The position numbers and the translations under genes were made by a program. The notes beneath the pieces were generated by a model that did not search any database, was not told the DNA's origin, and saw nothing but the letters and a program-made list of their open reading frames with translations. From RGIG7332 sp045580305 (lineage in GTDB: Bacteria; Bacillota; Clostridia; Oscillospirales; JAAYXM01), in the NCBI GenBank assembly GCA_045580305.1, contig JAZNNQ010000022.1, positions 1 through 13,392 on the forward strand: 13,392 bases of DNA. Direction: 5' to 3'. This document shows, piece by piece, positions 7,817-13,392 of the stretch; positions within the stretch are counted from its first letter, which is position 1, and each line of letters begins with the position of its first letter.

Positions 7817-7845
7817 ATTTTACTATATATACTTTGCTTTGTATA
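7817..7845 (-). promoter_or_regulatory. Candidate promoter for paralogue B and the genes coupled to it
   Basis: On the minus strand, TATACA (7840-7845) and TAAAAT (7817-7822) are spaced by 17 nt within the 130-nt gap after paralogue A. The -10 box is good and the -35 box matches consensus at four of six bases. A leader of about 70 nt would include the inverted repeat at 7789-7812. Confidence 0.4.
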
Positions 7846-7869
7846 TCGCCGTTTTTTCGGTTAATATCG

Positions 7870-10050
7870 TTATTTTTCAATAACTATAAGGGCATATGAT
7901 GCAAATATGTCCGCAGGTATGATAAATTCAGCCACACCGTTTGTATAAGTAGTGTCGAGTTTAACATCTCCTGCAAGTTCAGGTGATTTAAGAGTAGCGC
8001 CCTTTGCACCGTCGCACTTAACAGATACCTTAATTTCCGGAAGTTTGGGTGCATCCTTTGCAAAGCTCGGGATAATATCAGAATGCGCAACCATTTCACT
8101 CTCTTTGGAGATGGTATCCTTAATATTTGCAATATTTATTGCAAGTCCCGCTTCGGTGTTATACACGCCTGCAAGAAGCTCGTCAATATCACATTTAATC
8201 TTGTACTGACGGTCGATAAGTAAATCAAAAATCGCGCCGCTGTGTGCAAGCTGATGATCGCGGAGCCAGGGTTGATTCTCAGCAGGCTCCGGCTTCGGTG
8301 TGCGGCGTTTTGACCAAATGGTTTTCTGGTATTCGCTCTCGTTAACCTTTGCAGCGATCCAGACGATCTCGCCATCACCCACTTTTGCACGGATACCGAC
8401 ATTCTTACCGCCTATGGTAGCAACAGCCTCTGCTCCTTCAAATGTAAGGAGTGCCTTCATGTTGGAAACGCTAATGCTCTTTCCGTTATAGGTTGCCGCC
8501 ATATCGCCGCTTGCATCAAAAGCACTTGCCTTTGCATCAATACCGAGTTTTGCAAGAACATCGTTTGCCTCTCTCGGAATATTCTTACCGTCAACAGTTG
8601 CAAAATCACCGTAGATAATAAGTTTGCCGCCCTGAACCGCATATTCTTTAAGGGTTGCGAGCTCTTCATCCTCAATCATAGCAGAGAACGCAGAAACTAT
8701 TGCCGGATGCTTTAAATGCTCCTCAACTGTTGCATTTTCAAATGCCATGCCCACACCAAGTCGTGAGTAAATAGCTGCCTGCATAGCACCTAAACAATTA
8801 AGTGAGTACTTCTCTGCCATTTCATATTGTGGCGCTGTAAAGTCACGGGTTTTGGTAGAATAATAGAAAGCAATATCCTCAACCTTCTTGGGAGATGAAT
8901 ATGCAAGAATATTTTCATTTTCAAAGTCGCGGTACTTTTTCTCAATACCGGTAATGTCAACACCCTCACAGGTGCCTGTATAAAGCTGGCCCCAGGTGCG
9001 TGAAAGTGCCCAGGAGAAGTATGTACTGTCCTCACGATCCGGATAGAACATAGACATTGAGGGGATACCGTTGCGCTCAGCGTGAGCAAAACGGTGAATA
9101 GCCTCAACCATAAAGTCAGGATAGGAGTTTTTCATAATTGCTGAGAAACAGTTTTCCTGGAAGAGGAACTGATAGCGATCCATACAACCGCCAAGGCAGG
9201 AAAGGGTGGGTGCCCATTTAAGCACATCGGAAGAATAGGTGGGGCGAATCATATTAAAGCCGAGGCTCTTGTACATATCATCCAGCTCTTTCCACCACTC
9301 CTCGGTGCTCTCTCTGCGGAAACGGCACCAGCTGACGAATGCGGGATTATTGTAATCGTTATAGAATTTATCCCAATCTTCAGGTTGGGGTAAGTCGTAA
9401 CCGTATTTTTCTTTGAATTTCTTGCGGCAATGCTCGCAGGTACAGGAATTTCCGTCTGCAAACCACTGAATATCATCGTCCATCATACCGTCAAACGGAA
9501 CTGTTTCGAGCTCGAGCATCCTGTATTTCTTATACATATCTCTGTATTCCGGGTTGTTGTAGCAGAAAACGCTGCACTTATAAATGGTATCTGCGACCTT
9601 GCCGGTGCGGCCGTCAATCTGCAACATATCCTTAATTTTATGTCCGAAAACCTCCGGGTCGGAAACAAGGAAACGAGGAACCTCAATCCAGTCCTCAACA
9701 GTGCTCTTCCAGTCGCTGAAAGAGCCGATATCTTCCTCTAATCGTGCAAATCCTTCGCTTCTGAGTACATCGTGAATAAGGGATGCGGAGTTGTGCTCAA
9801 TAACCTTGATGTCGTACTTGTGGCAAGCGTCACAAAGCATTTTAAGGGCTGAGTGAATCTTGTCCCAATATCTGTAAAATCCCATACGGAAATGTGTAAG
9901 GGTAAATATAATCGCGTGTGTTATGCCGCGGTCATTAAAATCCTTTGCTCTCTTATCGAAATCCTCCTGTGTGTAGTTCCAGATTTCATCATAGGAAATC
10001 CAAGTCCAGGTAAATTTTGCTTCCCAAGGTGTTTTTGTTTTAATTTCCAT
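7870..10050 (-). CDS. GH42-like TIM-barrel protein, paralogue A (first of three)
   Basis: This 726-residue cytosolic protein opens the cluster. It shares the family layout: barrel-like part with EHNSAS (85-90), acidic run Asp191-Asp193, Cys203, Cys205 and Cys208 (NSCTCEHC), Glu299 in FQENC, then a middle domain with GGKLIIYGDF and a C-terminal beta domain ending ASYALIVIEK. It departs from B and C around residues 264-294. It is one residue shorter than B there, and the GFDTCTDQW-like loop found in the others reads CLGGCMDRY, while FGDG becomes FADG. These sit near the predicted active-site face, so a different substrate or a catalytic change is plausible. ATG at 10050 has GGGAGG seven to eight nt upstream. 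A 130-nt gap and a candidate promoter separate it from paralogue B. No characterised relative is recognised. Confidence 0.8.
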   Translation of the reverse strand: MEIKTKTPWEAKFTWTWISYDEIWNYTQEDFDKRAKDFNDRGITHAIIFTLTHFRMGFYRYWDKIHSALKMLCDACHKYDIKVIEHNSASLIHDVLRSEGFARLEEDIGSFSDWKSTVEDWIEVPRFLVSDPEVFGHKIKDMLQIDGRTGKVADTIYKCSVFCYNNPEYRDMYKKYRMLELETVPFDGMMDDDIQWFADGNSCTCEHCRKKFKEKYGYDLPQPEDWDKFYNDYNNPAFVSWCRFRRESTEEWWKELDDMYKSLGFNMIRPTYSSDVLKWAPTLSCLGGCMDRYQFLFQENCFSAIMKNSYPDFMVEAIHRFAHAERNGIPSMSMFYPDREDSTYFSWALSRTWGQLYTGTCEGVDITGIEKKYRDFENENILAYSSPKKVEDIAFYYSTKTRDFTAPQYEMAEKYSLNCLGAMQAAIYSRLGVGMAFENATVEEHLKHPAIVSAFSAMIEDEELATLKEYAVQGGKLIIYGDFATVDGKNIPREANDVLAKLGIDAKASAFDASGDMAATYNGKSISVSNMKALLTFEGAEAVATIGGKNVGIRAKVGDGEIVWIAAKVNESEYQKTIWSKRRTPKPEPAENQPWLRDHQLAHSGAIFDLLIDRQYKIKCDIDELLAGVYNTEAGLAINIANIKDTISKESEMVAHSDIIPSFAKDAPKLPEIKVSVKCDGAKGATLKSPELAGDVKLDTTYTNGVAEFIIPADIFASYALIVIEK

Positions 10051-10108
10051 TTTTATTTCCTCCCTGACGGATTGTTGGATATCTTCTTATCCTCGCGCAT
10101 AGGTTACC

Positions 10109-10137
10109 ATATTAAATTCCTTTTGTACATTGCTAAA
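10109..10137 (-). promoter_or_regulatory. Possible promoter for paralogue A
   Basis: The minus strand shows TTTAGC (10132-10137), a 17-nt spacer and TAATAT (10109-10114). The -10 box is reasonable but the -35 box is weak. It lies in the divergent region between paralogue A and queH, where a minus-strand promoter is expected. Confidence 0.3.
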
Positions 10138-10160
10138 TGTTGGGATTATCCGCTTTTTTG

Positions 10161-10189
10161 TTGCCTTTTTTGATGAGTGGCTGTAAAAT
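10161..10189 (+). promoter_or_regulatory. Promoter for the queH operon
   Basis: TTGCCT (10161-10166) and TAAAAT (10184-10189) are separated by 17 nt, a good sigma-70-type match. The predicted leader to the ATG at 10221 is about 25 nt and contains the ribosome binding site. Confidence 0.6.
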
Positions 10190-10203
10190 AAAAATATATG
10201 TTG

Positions 10204-10211
10204 AAAGGAGG
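10204..10211 (+). promoter_or_regulatory. Ribosome binding site that sets the queH start
   Basis: AAAGGAGG ends nine nt before the ATG at 10221. The reading frame stays open upstream to an ATG at 10137, but that ATG precedes the promoter's -10 box, so the shorter protein is the real one. Confidence 0.85.
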
Positions 10212-10220
10212 CGCAAATTT

Positions 10221-10832
10221 ATGGTCAGAAACTATCAAAAAGAGCTTGATATACTTATTGCGTCCCTTGATTTTACCCCGCGCCTGCTTCTTCATGCTTG
10301 CTGTGCGCCATGCTCAAGTTATGTCCTCGAATATTTAAGTGAGCATTTTGACATAACCCTGTTTTTCTATAACCCGAACATCGACAACTTGGAAGAATAC
10401 GAAAAGCGAAAAGCCGAGCTTTCCCGTCTTGTTTCTGAAATGCCACATAAAAACAATATCGAAATAATTAACGGTGAATATAGCCCAGAATCTTTCCTCA
10501 ATGCTTCCCGTGGCTTAGAAAACGAGCCGGAGCGCGGCAAAAGATGCGATAAATGCTTTAATCTTCGTTTAGATGAAACCGCAAAGCTTGCAAAAGAAGG
10601 TAATTTCGACTATTTTTGCACTACCCTTTCTATAAGTCCACACAAAAACGCGGAATTGCTCAATAAAATCGGCGAAGAGTTGGCGCAAAAATATGAAATC
10701 CCCTATCTCCCCTCGGATTTCAAGAAAAAAGGCGGTTATCTCCGCTCGATAGAACTTTCCAAAAAATACAATCTCTATCGCCAGTCCTTCTGCGGCTGCA
10801 GATTTTCAAAAGAAAGCGCAGGTGCTATATAA
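10221..10832 (+). CDS. queH: Epoxyqueuosine reductase QueH
   Basis: QueH carries out the last step of queuosine synthesis, reducing epoxyqueuosine to queuosine in the wobble position of tRNA; it is the iron-sulfur alternative to QueG. The 203-residue protein has the family signature: HACCAPC at 25-31 (Cys27, Cys28, Cys31), RCDKC at 108-112 (Cys109, Cys112) and FCGC at 190-193 (Cys191, Cys193). These include the expected ligands of the [4Fe-4S] cluster and adjacent iron. FYNPNI (49-54) and LSISPHKN are also typical. It has its own promoter and divergent orientation to the GH-like cluster, and its stop codon overlaps the start of the next gene. It is a housekeeping gene and probably marks the edge of the accessory cluster. 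Confidence 0.95.
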   Translation: MVRNYQKELDILIASLDFTPRLLLHACCAPCSSYVLEYLSEHFDITLFFYNPNIDNLEEYEKRKAELSRLVSEMPHKNNIEIINGEYSPESFLNASRGLENEPERGKRCDKCFNLRLDETAKLAKEGNFDYFCTTLSISPHKNAELLNKIGEELAQKYEIPYLPSDFKKKGGYLRSIELSKKYNLYRQSFCGCRFSKESAGAI

Positions 10833-11311
10833 TGCTTCTTGTGATTGAGGGCATTGTAATGTCCTTTTTTCTGCTTATTTATTGCGTAATCGGTATAGCA
10901 AACGGCCCCGTCGGTCTTGTCGTATTATATGAAAAGGATGTGCAAGAGCGCGCCGTTGAATTGGGTTATACCACAAAGGCAAAAATCAAAAAAAGTTTCA
11001 TCATCTCCTGCCTTGCGCTCTATGTACCGGTTTTTGTAATTACGCCTCTGATGGTCTACTTTATTAACGGCGCCGACTCCTTTTTCAGCGGTTTTTGGCA
11101 AATGACGGTTATTCTCTTGATTATGGGACTATTTGATAGATTTTTTATCGACTGGTACTGGGTCGGCCACACGAAAACCTGGATAATCTCGGGCACAGAA
11201 GACCTTCGTCCCTACATTCCGGGTAAGGTGCTTCTCCGCAAGTGGCTGGCAACGATTATCGGTTTCCCCGCAATTGCCGCCATTATTGCGGGAATTATAT
11301 CGATTTTCTAA
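10832..11311 (+). CDS. Four-helix membrane protein of unknown function
   Basis: This 159-residue protein has four hydrophobic segments at about 5-24, 55-78, 88-106 and 138-158, so it is an inner-membrane protein. The stretch from Asp102 to Ile129 between helices three and four is rich in aromatic and polar residues (DWYWVGHTKTW, then GTEDLRPYI) and looks like a conserved functional loop. I do not recognise a named family. The start ATG overlaps the queH stop by one base (TAATG), and there is no good ribosome binding site of its own, so translation is probably coupled to queH. An alternative ATG at residue 10 is less likely. It ends just before a strong terminator. Its link to queuosine is positional only. 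Confidence 0.8.
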   Translation: MLLVIEGIVMSFFLLIYCVIGIANGPVGLVVLYEKDVQERAVELGYTTKAKIKKSFIISCLALYVPVFVITPLMVYFINGADSFFSGFWQMTVILLIMGLFDRFFIDWYWVGHTKTWIISGTEDLRPYIPGKVLLRKWLATIIGFPAIAAIIAGIISIF

Positions 11312-11315
11312 AGAA

Positions 11316-11343
11316 AAAAGCGATGTCAAATGACATCGCTTTT
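11316..11343. terminator. Bidirectional intrinsic terminator between convergent genes
   Basis: AAAAGCGATGTCA (11316-11328) and TGACATCGCTTTT (11331-11343) are exact reverse complements. The plus side is followed by ACTTTTTAA and the minus side ends in a T6 run. It sits between the membrane-protein stop at 11311 and the oxidoreductase stop at 11349, so it serves both strands. Confidence 0.92.
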
Positions 11344-11348
11344 ACTTT

Positions 11349-12389
11349 TTAATCCGCCTGACGGTGTGCCTCTTCCAGGAGTTCCATAACGCGAAGTGTT
11401 TCCTCAACGGGAACAAAAGGTTTTTCATTTAATGCAAAATACTCATAAACCTTATCGTAGAAAATCACCGCATCCTCGGGTGTTACCGGTACGATTTCTT
11501 CCTTCCACGGAACGGGAACATCGTTATTGTATCGTCTTCCCTCAGCTGTCAAGCTTTCGTCCAATGTCAATTCCGGCATATCTGCAGGATTGTAGTATTT
11601 TACGATAAAATTATCGGTTTGAGCATAGGATGACCCCTCAGCAACGATAGTTCCGTACTTGCCGAATATCATCCAAGGCGCAATCATATGGGCGGTGGCG
11701 TTGTTGATGTCAATATCAATGGTAGCGCCTGATTTCATCGTAAGCACCGCCTTAACCACATCCTCCGCATCCCCTAAAGTTGCAATGCGGTGGCTCGTAC
11801 AGTAAATACTCTCCACATCCTCCTGTGCAAGATAAATCATCTGATCTATAAAATGAGCACCATAGTTGTTAATCATACCGCCACCGAATTTTCGAAGCGC
11901 CTGCCAGTCGTGTCGTCTTACATATGAGGACTGTGCTCTCTTCATCATATAAACCGGGCCGATCTTGCCCTCGTCAATTATACGGCGCAAAACAGAAACC
12001 GCAGGCACCGCACGATGTGGCTGATATACCATAATCTTTCTGCCGTTTGTTTTTGCTGCCTCCGCAATTTTAACGGAATCCTCAAGCGTGGGCGCCATGG
12101 GTTTATCCAGAAAAACATCCACACCCTGTGCAAAACAAAGCTCGCACTGCGTGCGGTGCAGGTGGGTGGGCGATGCAATTACAACAAGGTCAAGCTTTTC
12201 TGCCTTAAGCATTTCCTCAAGGGAGGTATATCCTTTTACCTTATATTCTCCCTCCGCCTCAACGAGACGATCCTCATTTACATCCACTACTGCACATAGC
12301 TCAAATTTGTCATTCTTAGCTATCTCGGGCAGATGCACCTGCCAGCCGATTCTGCCAAGTCCGACAACTGCTATTTTTAATTTTTTCAT
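11349..12389 (-). CDS. Gfo/Idh/MocA family oxidoreductase
   Basis: A 346-residue NAD(P)-dependent dehydrogenase of the sugar/inositol type, cytosolic. It has a standard nucleotide-binding loop, GLGRIG (residues 10-15), the catalytic-type Lys96 in FLDKPMAP, and the conserved GGGMINNYGAHFIDQ segment with His179 and Asp182. The start chosen is ATG at 12389 (MKKLKIAVVG), with AGAGGTGG a few nt upstream. A TTG seven codons earlier falls upstream of that site and would overlap the preceding gene. The preceding ComEA-like gene stops 13 nt before. The gene ends at a strong bidirectional terminator. It is only distantly like the other oxidoreductase in the window, which has a different loop and is shorter, so the two are not recent duplicates. 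Whether it works with the GH-like cluster, on the other side of queH, is unknown. Confidence 0.92.
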   Translation of the reverse strand: MKKLKIAVVGLGRIGWQVHLPEIAKNDKFELCAVVDVNEDRLVEAEGEYKVKGYTSLEEMLKAEKLDLVVIASPTHLHRTQCELCFAQGVDVFLDKPMAPTLEDSVKIAEAAKTNGRKIMVYQPHRAVPAVSVLRRIIDEGKIGPVYMMKRAQSSYVRRHDWQALRKFGGGMINNYGAHFIDQMIYLAQEDVESIYCTSHRIATLGDAEDVVKAVLTMKSGATIDIDINNATAHMIAPWMIFGKYGTIVAEGSSYAQTDNFIVKYYNPADMPELTLDESLTAEGRRYNNDVPVPWKEEIVPVTPEDAVIFYDKVYEYFALNEKPFVPVEETLRVMELLEEAHRQAD

Positions 12390-12395
12390 AGTAAA

Positions 12396-12403
12396 CCACC
12401 TCT
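12396..12403 (-). promoter_or_regulatory. Ribosome binding site that sets the oxidoreductase start
   Basis: The minus strand reads AGAGGTGG, six nt before the ATG at 12389. It overlaps the last base of the preceding gene's stop codon, which suggests coupled translation. Confidence 0.65.
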
Positions 12404-12726
12404 TATTCAACCCAAAGGGTGTCCTTCCACTGGTCGATCTTCTTTTTGCCTATTCCGTCTATATTGGCAAGTTCATCCACCGATTCAAAATCGCCGTTTG
12501 CTTCTCGGTAATCAACTATCTCTCGGGCAGTTTTCTCGCCGAGCCCGGTGCAATAAGTAAGCTCCTCAACGCTTGCGGTGTTGATATTGATTTTATATGC
12601 GGAAATCGGCTCCGCCGCCAGTCCCTCGTACTCGGTTTTACCGTTTGCCATAAGTATTCCGTAGCAAAAGATTATCAAAATCGTGACCGCACTTGCTATG
12701 ATAATAATTTTATTGTTAATACTCAT
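12403..12726 (-). CDS. Membrane-anchored ComEA-like helix-hairpin-helix protein
   Basis: ComEA binds double-stranded DNA at the cell surface and feeds it to the uptake channel during natural transformation. This 107-residue protein has an N-terminal membrane anchor (about 6-26), a short linker, and a tandem helix-hairpin-helix module from about residue 47 (ININTASVEEL), with hairpins at TGLGEKTA (60-67) and IDGIGKKK (89-96). The module is typical of ComEA. Full-length Gram-positive ComEA usually has an SLBB-type domain between anchor and DNA-binding part; that is missing here, so this is a minimal version. ATG at 12726 has AAGGA nine nt upstream. It follows a partial surface-type gene by 39 nt and precedes an oxidoreductase by 13 nt. 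No comEC or comEB is in the window. A role in DNA uptake is inferred. Confidence 0.82.
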   Translation of the reverse strand: MSINNKIIIIASAVTILIIFCYGILMANGKTEYEGLAAEPISAYKININTASVEELTYCTGLGEKTAREIVDYREANGDFESVDELANIDGIGKKKIDQWKDTLWVE

Positions 12727-12765
12727 TTTTCATAATCCTTAAAAGGTGTGTGCCTCATTAAATGT

Positions 12766-13392
12766 TTAAGGTTCTGTTGAATCGGGCTCAGGCGCTTCTA
12801 TCGTGACTTCCGATACGCCCCAGTTGCCGTATTCATCAAGCATATACAAAGAGTATGTGCCGTATTCGGATACGGAGAACTTTGACTCTTCTACAGGAAT
12901 ATAGTCGCCACTTATTGATACCTCATCCCAAATCTTCTGCGCTTTACCATTAGGCGTATATGCGCGATAAGCACCTGCAGACTCGGGTTCATAGTCGCTC
13001 TTGACCGCAAACATTTGCTTTATCGGGGCGTTGGGATTTGCGATAGCGGTTGCCGTAACATGTGCAATATATTCACTAGATGTATCTTCCTCATGTTCAA
13101 CCTCAAATGTTGCAGACGCGGTTTTGATGTTGTTAACGCTAAATCTCACCAAGGTAAGATTACCATTGGAATTTTGGTTAAAAATATAGTAAACGCCGTT
13201 TTTTGTTAAATTGATGGTATCTTCTTTGAAATTAGTACCCTTCACTCCACTACTATAATCCAAAGCTTCATATAAACTTTTAACGACACACGCAGCTTCT
13301 TTATCTTTTTCTTGATTTATTAAAGTTTCAATATCTTGCGACAAATACGAATCTTCCAGAGAAACTACGCATGCCTTCTTATCTAATGAAGC
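12766..13392 (-). CDS. Surface-type protein with C-terminal Ig-like domain, 5' end outside the window
   Basis: The frame is open to the window edge, giving the last 208 residues of a longer protein; an internal TTG at 13344 is not a convincing start because it lacks a ribosome binding site. The C-terminal part, from about YIAHVTATAIANPNAPIK to SVSEYGTYSLYMLDEYG and NWGVSEVTIE, has the rhythm of bacterial Ig-like surface domains (GTYxxYxxDxxGN, then a final strand). The end is acidic and proline-rich (PEPDSTEP). The visible N-terminal piece (DKKACVVSLEDSYLSQDIE) vaguely resembles the region after the helix of type IV pilin-like proteins, which would fit the ComEA-like neighbour, but the N-terminus needed to decide lies outside. 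Likely extracellular; function not known. Confidence 0.7.
   Translation of the reverse strand, partial: ASLDKKACVVSLEDSYLSQDIETLINQEKDKEAACVVKSLYEALDYSSGVKGTNFKEDTINLTKNGVYYIFNQNSNGNLTLVRFSVNNIKTASATFEVEHEEDTSSEYIAHVTATAIANPNAPIKQMFAVKSDYEPESAGAYRAYTPNGKAQKIWDEVSISGDYIPVEESKFSVSEYGTYSLYMLDEYGNWGVSEVTIEAPEPDSTEP

Noticed and set aside
7846..7869. Intrinsic terminator after paralogue A (CCG, six A, CGG)
   Set aside because: The stem is only about 3 bp and no T run follows, too weak to terminate.
10100..10108. TAGGTTACC near the paralogue A promoter resembling the TAGGTTATACC at 2523-2533
   Set aside because: The match is short, the spacing from the -10 boxes differs, and no third copy was found before paralogue B, so chance is likely.
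10137..10220. N-terminal extension of QueH from an upstream ATG
   Set aside because: It would include the promoter and the AAAGGAGG site as coding sequence, and the extra residues do not fit the family.
1..13392. CRISPR array, tRNA or rRNA genes, or transposase genes
   Set aside because: No regularly spaced direct repeats, no cloverleaf or CCA end, and no transposase motifs were seen anywhere in the window.

Overview
The window looks like a chromosomal segment from a Gram-positive, clostridia-type bacterium (Bacillota). The grounds are AGGAGG-type ribosome binding sites at nearly every start, a QueH-type queuosine enzyme, a short ComEA-like helix-hairpin-helix protein, moderate G+C, and operon-style packing. 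No ribosomal RNA or other taxonomic marker is present, so the assignment is inference.

The left three quarters (335-10050) is one minus-strand cluster of six genes. In transcription order they are three tandem paralogues of about 726 residues with a GH42-like architecture (7870-10050, 5556-7739, 3371-5551), an M55 D-aminopeptidase of the DppA family (2582-3367), a Gfo/Idh/MocA oxidoreductase (1601-2494) and a DegT/DnrJ/EryC1/StrS aminotransferase (335-1576). The second paralogue, the third paralogue and the peptidase are separated by only 3-4 nt. Candidate promoters before the first paralogue, before the second and before the oxidoreductase suggest three nested transcription units. None of the six proteins shows a signal peptide, so the predicted chemistry is cytosolic. 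The mix of glycosidase-like enzymes, D-aminopeptidase, NAD-dependent sugar oxidoreductase and PLP sugar aminotransferase suggests handling of an unusual amino-sugar or glycopeptide-like compound. No transporter or regulator lies in the window and the substrate is unknown.

Beyond the end of the aminotransferase gene, positions 1-334 hold no credible gene. They contain a perfect 15-bp-arm palindrome just after the stop codon and a 276-bp element with 32-bp imperfect terminal inverted repeats, which looks like a MITE-type or structured dispersed repeat.

Divergent from the cluster is a plus-strand pair: queH (epoxyqueuosine reductase, tRNA modification) and an overlapping gene for a four-helix membrane protein of unknown function. 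A strong bidirectional terminator at 11316-11343 separates this pair from a second minus-strand group. That group contains, in transcription order, a surface-type protein cut by the window edge (12766-13392), a membrane-anchored ComEA-like protein (12403-12726) and a second Gfo/Idh/MocA oxidoreductase (11349-12389).

The most notable item is the triplicated GH-like family with its conserved Cys-X-Cys-X2-Cys site, packed with aminotransferase, oxidoreductase and D-aminopeptidase genes. I do not recognise it as a described pathway.
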